This document shows positions 50,893 through 59,062 of a stretch of 64,000 nt of DNA, piece by piece; the stretch's first letter is position 1; every line of letters begins with the position of its first letter. Where the stretch lies: the NCBI RefSeq assembly GCF_012971725.1, contig NZ_CP048833.1:4588001-4652000 (forward strand), written 5' to 3'. The translations under genes and the position numbers were made by a program. The notes beneath the pieces are model-generated. The model searched no databases, had not been told where the DNA came from, and worked only from the letters and a program-made list of their open reading frames with translations. Origin of the DNA: Pseudomonas multiresinivorans (lineage in GTDB: Bacteria > Pseudomonadota > Gammaproteobacteria > Pseudomonadales > Pseudomonadaceae).

Positions 50893-51084
50893 ATGACTAC
50901 CAAGCCCTCCACCCGCCAGAAAGCCGCCCCCAAGGCTCCCGCCGCTACCGCGACCAGCGAAGCTCTGGAAGCCCAGATCGCCGCCTTCCTGAACTCCGGC
51001 GGTGAGATCCAGCAGATCGCCAAGGGCGTGACCGGTCAGAACTACGGCGCACCGAGCCGCCATATCAGCCTCGGCAAGAAGTAA
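50893..51084 (+). CDS. Small basic protein of unknown function
   Basis: A 63-residue protein with a lysine/alanine-rich disordered head (TTKPSTRQKAAPKAPAATAT), a short predicted helix (ALEAQIAAFLNSGGEIQQIA) and a glycine-rich basic tail ending SRHISLGKK. The composition suggests an RNA- or DNA-associated small protein, but no family is recognised with confidence. The start could also be the ATG at 50884. It is followed by a long perfect-looking hairpin (51094-51123). It lies divergent from the ABC exporter and upstream of a permease gene. Confidence 0.75.
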   Translation: MTTKPSTRQKAAPKAPAATATSEALEAQIAAFLNSGGEIQQIAKGVTGQNYGAPSRHISLGKK

Positions 51085-51093
51085 TACCCCGCC

Positions 51094-51123
51094 GGCAGGC
51101 CTGCCGAACTTCGGCAGGCTGCC
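51094..51123. other. Long hairpin after the small basic protein gene
   Basis: GGCAGGCCTGCCGA / TCGGCAGGCTGCC (loop ACT) forms a 12- to 13-bp stem with one mismatch. There is no T-run, so it could be a factor-dependent terminator or a 3' protective stem. Confidence 0.5.
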
Positions 51124-51268
51124 CGCCTCCCCCGCTGTTTCCCCTCCCGCTTTTCTCGATCGCCGCGCAATACCGAACTTCCTTTATTGCCTGAACACCT
51201 TGCACTCGGGCAGAGTCCGCCGATAGTTAAGGACTGGGCCACGTCGCGCCCGCTGCAAGGAGCACCCC

Positions 51269-52369
51269 ATGCTGCCCTCCCCGGAAAAGCTGCTGTCGCG
51301 CAACCTGCTCGATGTGCTGATCCGCGCCGGCCTGATCCTGTTGCTGGCCCTGTTCTGCTTCCGCATCTTCCACCCCTTCCTCGACCTCATGCTCTGGTCG
51401 GTGATCCTCGCCATCACCCTCTACCCACTGCATCAGTTGCTCAGTGGCTGGCTGGGCGGACGGACCAACAGCGCGGCGACGCTGATCGTGATCCTCGGCC
51501 TGGTGATCCTGCTGGTGCCGGTGGTGGTGATCGGCATGTCGATGGCCGATTCGGTGCGCGACCTGGTACACGCCATCCAGAACCGCACCCTGCAGATTCC
51601 GCTGCCGCCCGACTCGGTACAGGCCTGGCCAGTGATCGGGCAGTACGTCTATCCCTTCTGGACACGTGTGGCCACCGACTTCATGGGTGTGGTCCACCAG
51701 ATGGCCCCGCACCTGCAGGGCGTCGCCAAGACCCTGGCGGGTCAGGCGGCGGGTGCGGGCATGGGCCTGATGCAGTTCCTCGCGGCATTCGTCATCGCCG
51801 GCATCATCATGGCCTACGGCGAACTGGGCAGCCGAACCTCCTGCGACATCGCCATCCGTATCTCCGGCCCGGACCGCGGACCGGGGCTGGCCGAGTTGTG
51901 CACCGGCACCATCCGAGCGGTAGCCCAGGGTGTGGTCGGCGTGGCCTTCATCCAGACCATGATCCTCGGCCTGGGCTTCGTCGTCATGGGCATCCCCGGC
52001 GCCGGCCTGCTGGCCCTGGGCGTCCTGTTGCTGGGCATCACCCAGTTGCCGGTGGTGCTGATCACCATCCCGGCGATCATCTATGTGTTCATGACCAACG
52101 ATTCGCTGCTGGTCGCCATCCTGTTCACGATCTGGACCATGGCCGGCGGCCTCTCCGACAACGTCCTCAAGCCGCTGATGTTCGGCCGCGGCGGCAAGGT
52201 GCCGATGCCGGTGATCCTGATCGGCGCGCTGGGCGGCATGCTCAGCAATGGCATCATCGGCCTGTTCGTCGGCCCGGTGGTACTGGCGCTGGGCTACGAG
52301 CTGTTCATGTCGTGGGTCCACGAGCGCGAGGCGCCCGTCGCTCCGCCCATCGAGCCACCAGCCCCCTGA
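51269..52369 (+). CDS. AI-2E/PerM-family membrane permease
   Basis: A 366-residue polytopic inner-membrane protein of the AI-2E transporter (PerM/YdiK/TqsA) family, with about eight helices. Family segments include FCFRIFHPFLDLMLWSVILA near helix 1, VVGVAFIQTMILGLGFVVMG and GGLSDNVLKPLMFGRGG. Members range from putative autoinducer-2 exporters to Na+/H+ antiporters, so the substrate is unknown. The ATG at 51269 has AAGGAG six bases upstream. The next gene begins 46 bases after its stop. Confidence 0.9.
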   Translation: MLPSPEKLLSRNLLDVLIRAGLILLLALFCFRIFHPFLDLMLWSVILAITLYPLHQLLSGWLGGRTNSAATLIVILGLVILLVPVVVIGMSMADSVRDLVHAIQNRTLQIPLPPDSVQAWPVIGQYVYPFWTRVATDFMGVVHQMAPHLQGVAKTLAGQAAGAGMGLMQFLAAFVIAGIIMAYGELGSRTSCDIAIRISGPDRGPGLAELCTGTIRAVAQGVVGVAFIQTMILGLGFVVMGIPGAGLLALGVLLLGITQLPVVLITIPAIIYVFMTNDSLLVAILFTIWTMAGGLSDNVLKPLMFGRGGKVPMPVILIGALGGMLSNGIIGLFVGPVVLALGYELFMSWVHEREAPVAPPIEPPAP

Positions 52370-52414
52370 CCCCCTCGCCCGCGGCTTACACCACGGGATT
52401 TCCCCTGCAATGGA

Positions 52415-53032
52415 ATGCACAAGATGTCGAAACGCTGCTCCCTCACCGCCGCCCTGCTCGCCGCCGGCCTGCTGCTCTCCCCGTTGGCCTTCGCCGACGA
52501 CACCACGATCGTCTGGCCCGCCGTGGTCAACGCTGCCGACCAGCAGCGCCTGACGACCCTCGATGGCGAGGTCAAGCATCTGCTCGACCAGCTCCAGCAG
52601 AGTGAAGACGAGACCACCCGCAACGAAGCGCTGAATCTGTACCGCATCGTGCTGGAAGATCCCGAACCACTGGCCGACACGGCCCTGACCGGGAACTGGA
52701 AATGCCGCTCGGTACAGATCGAAACGGAAGCGCTGTACGGCTACCCGAACTTCAAGTGCTCGGTGCGGCAAACGCCCAAGGGCCTGTACCTGGAGAAGAC
52801 CAGCGGTTCGCAGCGCATCAGCGGCTATCTGCAACGCCTGGACGACAAGCAGCTGGTATTCGTCGGCGGCGCTTCGGTGAACGACGACCCGCAGGTGGGC
52901 TACAGCGGCCTGGAGCAGACGGCGGCGCGCGAGAGCGACGTGGTCGGCGTGGTGCGCAACTCGCACGACGGTTTCGTGCTGCTGGTGCCCGAGCAACTGG
53001 GTGGCTACAACCTGTTCCGCTTCACTCGCTGA
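52415..53032 (+). CDS. Secreted DUF4893-type protein
   Basis: A 205-residue exported protein: signal peptide MHKMSKRCSLTAALLAAGLL ending near FADD, then an all-beta-like domain. TGNWKCRSVQ, YPNFKCSVRQ, LEKTSGSQRISGYLQR and LVFVGGASVNDD fit what I recall of the DUF4893 family. Two cysteines probably form a disulphide. Translation may begin at MSKR (52424) instead. It is probably co-transcribed with the PerM-type gene before it. The function is unknown. Confidence 0.82.
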   Translation: MHKMSKRCSLTAALLAAGLLLSPLAFADDTTIVWPAVVNAADQQRLTTLDGEVKHLLDQLQQSEDETTRNEALNLYRIVLEDPEPLADTALTGNWKCRSVQIETEALYGYPNFKCSVRQTPKGLYLEKTSGSQRISGYLQRLDDKQLVFVGGASVNDDPQVGYSGLEQTAARESDVVGVVRNSHDGFVLLVPEQLGGYNLFRFTR

Positions 53033-53054
53033 GCCCTGCCACACCAGCAAAGGC

Positions 53055-53678
53055 CTAGAGCAGCGCCACCATTTCCTTGAGCGTCACCGCCCAGGTACCT
53101 TTCGCGTTGAGGTAGCGATAACCGAAGCGCGAGCCATTGGCCTGGGTGGTGAGCACCGCGTTCCAGGCCAGCCCGCGCTGCAGGTCGTGCGCCGGGTCGA
53201 GAAGGAAGAAGGCGTCGTCGCTCATCCCCACCGCCAGGCACCAGTGGCGGATATCGCTGTCCTTGCGGCCGTGGAAGCCCAGCACCACCGGGATATTCTC
53301 GTCCAGATGGCGCCGGGTCAGCTCGACCATCCGCGTACCGTTGCCACGCTCGACGCGGTATTCCTTGTCACTGATGACCTTGAGCAGCTCCAGCAGGTCA
53401 GCGCCGGTGGTGCCAACGCGCACCAGCGTCTCGTGCGCGTTCAACGCCTCCATCAGCCGCCCGTAGCGGGTGCGCGAATCCACCGGCGCCAGGCCCTTGG
53501 CCGCGCGCCGGCCGAGCTGGTTGCGCGCCAGCATCGCCATCACCAGGCAGTACGGGCCGCACGCGCCGTCCATGTCGCCCTGGCGCAGGTGCACCTTCTC
53601 GCCACGCCTGTTGATCAGGCCGCCGCTGCCGTGTTCGTCCAGGTCCCAGCCCAGGCCGTCAATCAGGGTGATCCGCAT
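53055..53678 (-). CDS. C39-like (papain-fold) cysteine protease, orphan
   Basis: A 207-residue protein with a complete C39/papain-like active-site layout: Gln33 and Cys40 in RQGDMDGACGPYCLVMAML, His145 in IRHWCLAVG and Asp161 in FFLLDPAHD. The C39 domains known from bacteriocin exporters are fused to ABC transporters and cut double-glycine leaders. This one stands alone, with no membrane helix and no bacteriocin-like gene in sight. It may instead act as a peptidase or transglutaminase-like enzyme. It lies convergent to the DUF4893 gene and divergent from the pseudouridine synthase gene. Confidence 0.75.
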   Translation of the reverse strand: MRITLIDGLGWDLDEHGSGGLINRRGEKVHLRQGDMDGACGPYCLVMAMLARNQLGRRAAKGLAPVDSRTRYGRLMEALNAHETLVRVGTTGADLLELLKVISDKEYRVERGNGTRMVELTRRHLDENIPVVLGFHGRKDSDIRHWCLAVGMSDDAFFLLDPAHDLQRGLAWNAVLTTQANGSRFGYRYLNAKGTWAVTLKEMVALL

Positions 53679-53782
53679 CGCGCTTCCTCTTTGATTGCTC
53701 TGGAGTTGTGACCGGAAGCCGCGCGGATCATTCCGCCGGCTTGCGGTTACAATGGATGCTTTCCCCTGCCTGGTTACCCGAA

Positions 53783-54505
53783 ATGTCCGAAGCCATCCGC
53801 CTGTCCAAGCGCCTCGCCGAGCTGCTGCCCTGTTCGCGCCGCGAAGCCGAGCTGTACATCGAGGGCGGCTGGGTCACGGTGGACGGCCAGCGCGTGGAAG
53901 AGCCGCAATTCAAGGTCGACGCCCAGCGCATCGAACTGCTGCCGGGCGCCTCCGCCGACCCGATTCCGCCGGTGACCATCCTGGTGCACAAGCCGGTCGG
54001 CCTGGGCAGCGGCAACGGCGCCAACTCCGCCCAGCAACTGCTGACGCCGGACAAGCGCTGGGCCGAGGACAACCTGCAGCAACGCCTGCTGCGCAAGCAC
54101 TTCGGCCACCAGTTCAACACCACGGTGCTGGAGACCGACGCCAGCGGCCTGCTCGTCTACACCCAGAGCCGCGGCGTGCAGCGCCGGCTGGTGGACGAGG
54201 CGGACAACATCGAGCACGAGTACGTGGTCGAGGTCAGCGGGCAGATCGCCGACAATGGCCTGAAGCGCCTGTGCCGTGGCCTGGTCATCGACGGCCGCGA
54301 GCTGCCGCCGCTGAAGGTCAGCTGGCAGAGCGAGAACCGCCTGCGCTTCGCCGGCAAGCAGTTCCGCCCCGGGCAGATCGGCGCCATGTGCCGCGCCGTC
54401 GGTCTGCATGCCCTGTCGATCCGCCGCCTGCGCCTGGGCGGCGTGGCCATGGGCAAGCTGCCCGCCGGCCAGTGGCGCTTCCTGCAGCCGGGCGAGAAGT
54501 TCTGA
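53783..54505 (+). CDS. RsuA/RluF-family RNA pseudouridine synthase
   Basis: A 240-residue enzyme that converts a uridine in rRNA or tRNA to pseudouridine. The N-terminal S4 RNA-binding domain (RLSKRLAELLPCSRREAELY then IEGGWVTVDGQ) precedes the catalytic domain. The aspartate is in LETDASGLLVYTQ near residue 120, and HEYVVEV and RPGQIGAMCRAVGLHALSIR follow. The motif is somewhat diverged from the usual GRLDxDTEGLL. The target site is not determined. The ATG at 53783 matches the family start; upstream frame is non-coding. Confidence 0.9.
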   Translation: MSEAIRLSKRLAELLPCSRREAELYIEGGWVTVDGQRVEEPQFKVDAQRIELLPGASADPIPPVTILVHKPVGLGSGNGANSAQQLLTPDKRWAEDNLQQRLLRKHFGHQFNTTVLETDASGLLVYTQSRGVQRRLVDEADNIEHEYVVEVSGQIADNGLKRLCRGLVIDGRELPPLKVSWQSENRLRFAGKQFRPGQIGAMCRAVGLHALSIRRLRLGGVAMGKLPAGQWRFLQPGEKF

Positions 54506-54559
54506 GCCGGCTTCTGCAAAAGGAGCAAGTACCGCCGTCCTCCGATCGTCCCTGCCTGG

Positions 54560-54611
54560 GCTCCCTCTCCCCCGCCCTGGCTCCGCGCCCCGCTCCGAAG
54601 GGAGAGGGAGC
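54560..54611. repeat. CCCTCTCC-type inverted repeat, long form
   Basis: GCTCCCTCTCC (54560-54570) and GGAGAGGGAGC (54601-54611) form an 11-bp stem around a GC-rich centre. It belongs with the GGGAGAGGG-type intergenic repeats of high-GC Gammaproteobacteria. Confidence 0.75.
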
Positions 54612-54657
54612 AGATCGTACCGACTGACATCATAGTTTCGTCCTGTTCCGAACGGTC

Positions 54658-54691
54658 CCCTCTCTCTTCAGGGAGAGGGTTAGGGAGAGGG
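54658..54691. repeat. CCCTCTCC-type repeat, short form with direct copy
   Basis: CCCTCTC is followed by GGGAGAGGG twice (54671-54679 and 54683-54691), joined by TTA. It is the same repeat type as 54560-54611. Confidence 0.75.
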
Positions 54692-54996
54692 CCAGCCTCA
54701 GAGCAGGACTTTCCCTAAAGGGGCAGACCGCTTTTTTAGAAAAGCGTTGTGGGCGCGCTCCTGCACGAACCACCGCCCCACATCCAGCAAAGAGCCTCTC
54801 TGCCACGCGGCTTCCAGCCGTTATCGATAACGTCGATAGTCACCAGTCGACGCATTCAGTTCTCTTGATAGTCCGCGCGCGGCATCTTTGCCCCATCAAC
54901 TCGCTGGCAGGAGATTCGCCGGCCCCGCAGTCGGGCCGCAGGGGCGAACGAGCTACTCGCGAGACACCCCCAACGGATCGTCAAGAGGACACCACC

Positions 54997-55263
54997 ATGC
55001 AAGTCATTCTCGATTTCCTGCTGCTCGTTGGCTCCCTGGTGGAGCTGCTGCTTTACGTCGCCCTGGCCAGCATCGTGCTCGCCGCCGTAGTGCTGCTCAG
55101 CGTCATTGCCGTGCTGACCCTGCGCTCGCCGGGCTCGGCCGTGGTCATCCCCGACCGTCGCCCCTCGGTCAGCCGCCAGCCGCGTCCGGCAGTCAGGCAT
55201 CAGCTGGCCCGGCCGGTACTGGTCGCCGTGGCGAACGAGTCGATCCTGGCGAAGACCGCGTGA
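54997..55263 (+). CDS. Small single-pass membrane protein
   Basis: An 88-residue protein with a long hydrophobic N-terminus (FLLLVGSLVELLLYVALASI+VLAAVVLLSVIAVLTL, one long or two short helices) and a basic cytoplasmic tail (DRRPSVSRQPRPAVRHQLAR). AGAGGA precedes the ATG at 54997. The family is not recognised. It converges on the enoyl-CoA hydratase gene with 19 bases between stops. Confidence 0.7.
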   Translation: MQVILDFLLLVGSLVELLLYVALASIVLAAVVLLSVIAVLTLRSPGSAVVIPDRRPSVSRQPRPAVRHQLARPVLVAVANESILAKTA

Positions 55264-55282
55264 CGCCGTCCTCGCCAGCGAT

Positions 55283-56107
55283 TCAGCCCGGGTAGCGCCC
55301 GAGCGCAGCCCCCAGGTCGCGTTCGAGCTCCCCGTCCCGCTGGCCACCGTTGTCCATCATCCAGCGCACCCGCTCCACCGTTCCGGGTGCAGACATGTCA
55401 CCGACGAAGCGCTGCGATTCCTCCGCCAGCGCCGCCTGATCCGCCACCGTTACCTGATCCACCACCGCCTTCACATGGGCGATGCCCGCCGCCGGGAAGG
55501 CCGCAATGCGTCGTGCCAGAGCCTCGCAGAATCCTTCCAGTTCCGAGTCCGCCAGTGCCCGGTTGATCCAGCCATAGCGCTCTGCGGTATCTGCATCGAA
55601 ATCCTCGCCGCCCAGGCAGACCTCCAGCGCCCTGCCCCGGCCGAGCATCTGCGCCAGGCGCACCGTACCGCCCGCGCCAGGCAACAAGCCAACCGCGACC
55701 TCCGGCTGACCGAGCAGCGCGCGTTCCCGGGAGGCGAAGCGCATATCCAGCGCCAGCAGGAATTCGCTGCCGGCACCGCGAGCACGGCCGCGCAGCTCAC
55801 CAATGGTCACCTGCGGCAACCGGCTGAAACGGCTGAACAGCGCGCTGAGCGGGCTGGCCATGCCGGCGGGCAGCTTCATCGGCGGCGCGTCCAGCTGGCT
55901 GCCGAGGTCGTAGTGGGCAAGGAAGAAGTCCGGGTTGCTGCTGCGGAACAACACCACGCGGATATCGGCATCGCGCTCGAGCTCATCGGCCAGGTGCAGC
56001 AGGTCGATGACCATGGCGCGGTCGATCAGGTTGATCGGCGGGTGACGGAAGCTCACCACGGCTACGCCGTTGCGGTCTTCACGGGTGAAAGTGCGGTAGT
56101 CGCTCAT
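55283..56107 (-). CDS. Enoyl-CoA hydratase/isomerase family protein
   Basis: A 274-residue crotonase-fold enzyme. It has the first oxyanion segment (SSNPDFFLAHYDLGSQ), GELRGRARGAGSEFLLALDM+RFAS near residue 105, and QPEVAVGLLPGAGGTVRLAQ with the usual catalytic glutamate near residue 140. FLAHYD in place of FSAGAD suggests a substrate other than the standard fatty enoyl-CoA. It is a single gene, with the Kef-type antiporter gene upstream on the same strand. Confidence 0.9.
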   Translation of the reverse strand: MSDYRTFTREDRNGVAVVSFRHPPINLIDRAMVIDLLHLADELERDADIRVVLFRSSNPDFFLAHYDLGSQLDAPPMKLPAGMASPLSALFSRFSRLPQVTIGELRGRARGAGSEFLLALDMRFASRERALLGQPEVAVGLLPGAGGTVRLAQMLGRGRALEVCLGGEDFDADTAERYGWINRALADSELEGFCEALARRIAAFPAAGIAHVKAVVDQVTVADQAALAEESQRFVGDMSAPGTVERVRWMMDNGGQRDGELERDLGAALGRYPG

Positions 56108-56190
56108 CGATGGGGCCTCCGTTGCGAAGGCCTGAGGATGCGCCGGGGCGAGCGGCCCGCCCCAGCACTATCGATGCGCGGAATGGCCCA

Positions 56191-58005
56191 TCAGTGGTGG
56201 CCGATACCCTGGTCTTCCAGGTGGTCCGCCTCGAACAGGGTTTCCAGTTCCTTGCGTGCCTCGCGGGCCGTCTGAACGACGGCTTTCTCGTCGTCGTAGA
56301 CGCGGTACTGGGCCATCAGCACCGCCTCGTCGTGACGCTTGAAGCGGCGGATGCGCGCGCCGACCTGCTCCTCGTTCAGGCCCAGGCCGGTGAGCAGCAG
56401 TCGGCTCATTTCCAGGCTCGAGTGGAAGGTTTCGCGCACCGGCGTCGCGTCGACGTCCAGCAGGTGATAGACGTGCTGGCGGTTACGCGCCCGGCCGATG
56501 ACCTTGATGTGCGGGTAGAGCTTGCGCACCAGCCGCGCGGTCTCGATGTTGGTCTGCGGGTCGTCGGTAGCGACGACGAAGAACTCGGCTTTCTCCACCT
56601 GGGCGGCACGGAGGATTTCCGGGCGCAGCGGGTCGCCGTAGAAGATCGGGATATTGCCGTAGCTGCGGGTCAGCTCGATGGTGTCCACCGAGGTGTCCAG
56701 CGCGACGAAGGGCACGCCCTGGGCGCGCATGATACGGGCGACCACCTGGCCCATCCGGCCCATGCCGGCGATCACCACGCGCGGCGCGTCGTCCGGCAGC
56801 TGGCTGTACTCCGGCGGCGGCTCGCGCAGTACCGCGGGCTTGGGTTTGATGCTGCGTGCCAGGGCCAGCACCATCAGCGGCGTCATCGCCATGGACAGGG
56901 TGATGCCCAGCACCAGCAGCGAATGCATGTCGGCGTCCATCAGTCCCTGCGCCGCCGCCAGCTTGAACACCACGAAGGCGAATTCGCCACCCGCGCCGAG
57001 CAGCACGCCCAGGCGCAGCGCCGATACCTTGTCCAGACCACCGGCCAGACGGCCGATGACGAACAGCAGCGGCAGCTTGATCGCCACCAGCAGCAGGGTC
57101 AGGCCGATGACCCGGAACGGCTCGTTCTTGAGCAGGCCGAGGTCGGCACTCATGCCCACGCTGATGAAGAACAGCCCCAGCAACAGGCCCTTGAAGGGTT
57201 CGATCTGCGCTTCCAGTTCATGGCGGTACTCGGAATCCGCCAGCAGCAGGCCGGCGAGGAAGGCGCCCAGCCCCATGGATACGCCGGCCTCCTCCATCAA
57301 CCACGCCGTACCGACCACCACCAGCAAGGCGGTGGCGGTGGACAGGTCCGCCTGACCGGTACGCGCCACCGAGCGGAATACCGGGCGCAGCAGGAAGCGC
57401 CCGCCGATCACGACCACGGCAATGCTGCCCACCACCTCGATCACATGGGCGACATCGCCACCGGGAGCCAGGCTGTCGGCGCGCGCGCCCAGCAGCGGGA
57501 TCATGGCGATCAGCGGGATTGCGGCGATGTCCTGGAACAACAGGATGGCGAACGCCAGGCGTCCATAGGGACTATTGAGCTCCTTGCGCTCCGCGAGGAT
57601 CTGCAGACCGAAGGCGGTGGACGACAGCGCCAGGCCGCCCCCGATCACCACGGCGGTATTCACCGGCAACTCGAACACCAGCACGGCGAGGCTACCCAGT
57701 GCCAGGGCGGTCAGCAGCACCTGCGCCAGGCCCACGCCGAATACCTGCTTGCGCATCACCCAGAGGCGCTTGGGCGACAGCTCCAGGCCGATGATGAAGA
57801 GCAGCAGCACCACGCCCAGCTCGGAAAGGCTGGCGACGCTTTCCGGGTTGTCGATCAGGCCCAGCAGGTACGGCCCGATGATCACCCCGGCGAGCAGGTA
57901 GCCCAGCACAGCACCGAGCTGCAGGCGCTTGGCCAACGGCACCATGAACACCGCGGCGATCAGGAAGACCACCGTGGATTGCAGGTAATTCGTCCCATGT
58001 TCCAT
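56191..58005 (-). CDS. Kef/CPA2-type cation:proton antiporter with RCK domain
   Basis: A 604-residue inner-membrane transporter. Thirteen or so helices occupy residues about 1-385 (LGAVLGYLLAGVIIGPYLLG, FIIGLELSPKRLWVMRK, GLALSSTAFGLQIL). A TrkA-N/RCK domain follows with GMGRMGQVVARIM (GxGxxG) near residue 412 and VALDTSVDTIE. This is the KefB/KefC layout for potassium efflux; no KefF/KefG-like ancillary gene is adjacent. The C-terminal tail beyond the RCK domain is short and acidic. Confidence 0.93.
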   Translation of the reverse strand: MEHGTNYLQSTVVFLIAAVFMVPLAKRLQLGAVLGYLLAGVIIGPYLLGLIDNPESVASLSELGVVLLLFIIGLELSPKRLWVMRKQVFGVGLAQVLLTALALGSLAVLVFELPVNTAVVIGGGLALSSTAFGLQILAERKELNSPYGRLAFAILLFQDIAAIPLIAMIPLLGARADSLAPGGDVAHVIEVVGSIAVVVIGGRFLLRPVFRSVARTGQADLSTATALLVVVGTAWLMEEAGVSMGLGAFLAGLLLADSEYRHELEAQIEPFKGLLLGLFFISVGMSADLGLLKNEPFRVIGLTLLLVAIKLPLLFVIGRLAGGLDKVSALRLGVLLGAGGEFAFVVFKLAAAQGLMDADMHSLLVLGITLSMAMTPLMVLALARSIKPKPAVLREPPPEYSQLPDDAPRVVIAGMGRMGQVVARIMRAQGVPFVALDTSVDTIELTRSYGNIPIFYGDPLRPEILRAAQVEKAEFFVVATDDPQTNIETARLVRKLYPHIKVIGRARNRQHVYHLLDVDATPVRETFHSSLEMSRLLLTGLGLNEEQVGARIRRFKRHDEAVLMAQYRVYDDEKAVVQTAREARKELETLFEADHLEDQGIGHH

Positions 58006-58063
58006 GTATCAAGACTCCTTGGAAGGGTTGGGGCGAAGCGAAGATCCACCCACGTCGTTCGTA

Positions 58064-58798
58064 TCACACATCCAGCGCCACGCCCTCGGCCAGCAAGTGC
58101 CGCTGGAACTGCCCGGCCAGGGCGTCCACCTGGTCCCAGGGCTGTTCGTACCGCTCATCCAGCGCCACGTGGCTAGTGGCGCGCACGCGGGCGTCGAGCC
58201 CACAATTCTCGTAGAAGGCGTTCACCGCATCGACCATCGGCTCGCGCTGGTTTTCCATCAGGATGGCGCCATGGGCCAGTACCACATAGCGCCCGTCGCT
58301 CGGCCGGCGACGCCAGCGCTGGGCGGTGCCCACCAGCTTGCGACCACCCAGGTTGACGTTGTAGCGGCCATCGCAGAAGGCGCCCTCCACTTCCCCCAGG
58401 CCCGGATCGAGGCCGAGGGCGGCCAGCCAGTCGCAGAGCGGCTGGCACAGGCGCAGGTAGGCGGTTTCGATGCGAGTCTGCTCGTTGTCGCTCGGCGGGA
58501 TCGCATAGACCAGCGCGACGTTGAGCACCCCGGCAGACTGCGGCACCGGCTCGCCGCCGGTATCACGCAGGGCGATCGGCCAGCCGAGCTCTTCGCAGGC
58601 GGCTTCGGCGGCGGCGAAGCCCTCCAGGCGGCTTAGTCGGCGGGGCATCACCAGCGACTGCTCCAGCGGGCTCCAGAACAGCAGACCGCTGTCACGCTCA
58701 CCGACGAAGGTAGCGTCGAGCAGCGTACGCTCGGCGTCCAGACCTTGCTGCGCCGACAGTCGTTGCACTCTTTTCACGACGGCGTCCTTGGGATTCAT
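58064..58798 (-). CDS. Lipoate-protein ligase A family protein
   Basis: A 244-residue BPL/LPL-fold protein. It has LLFWSPLEQSLVMPRRLSRL, the RDTGGEPVPQSAGVLNVALV segment corresponding to the RRxxGGGxV lipoyl-AMP loop, EGAFCDGRYNVNLGGRKLVG and TAQRW with the catalytic lysine in RKLVG. It should activate or transfer lipoate or octanoate-like acids, but standalone Pseudomonas members of this group are poorly defined. AAGGA lies seven bases before the ATG at 58798. No lipoylated enzyme gene is nearby. Confidence 0.85.
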   Translation of the reverse strand: MNPKDAVVKRVQRLSAQQGLDAERTLLDATFVGERDSGLLFWSPLEQSLVMPRRLSRLEGFAAAEAACEELGWPIALRDTGGEPVPQSAGVLNVALVYAIPPSDNEQTRIETAYLRLCQPLCDWLAALGLDPGLGEVEGAFCDGRYNVNLGGRKLVGTAQRWRRRPSDGRYVVLAHGAILMENQREPMVDAVNAFYENCGLDARVRATSHVALDERYEQPWDQVDALAGQFQRHLLAEGVALDV

Positions 58799-59062
58799 GA
58801 CAGCATCCTTGGGGTTGATGATGCGGCTGCATCGGTTTCGCGACAGCTTCCCTGGCGCGGTCCGGGTTGCGGACTATGCCCGCAGAGGGATTATCCGACA
58901 ATGTTTCAGACCAATTTGCTGCCGAACCCGGAAGTTTCTCGATAGAAGATTGTGACTGTCAGTCCGTCGCATCGGATGACCTCGGGCGCGATCGGCACCG
59001 CAGCCCAACGGCTGCGCGTCTATTCTGTTGCTGGCCGGCACTTACGCAGGAGGCCAGAGCCC

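Larger units (their letters stand above)
54506..54996. other. Intergenic stretch of 491 bases
   Basis: I see no convincing gene here. It holds two CCCTCTCC-type inverted repeats (54560-54611 and 54658-54691) and, further right, the leader of a small membrane-protein gene. A palindromic-looking stretch GTTATCGATAACGTCG is at about 54820-54835, with the perfect dyad GTTATCGATAAC. Confidence 0.7.

Noticed and set aside
53055..53678. Bacteriocin-processing locus
   Set aside because: Only a C39-like protease is present; no ABC transporter with a C39 domain, precursor peptide or immunity gene is adjacent.
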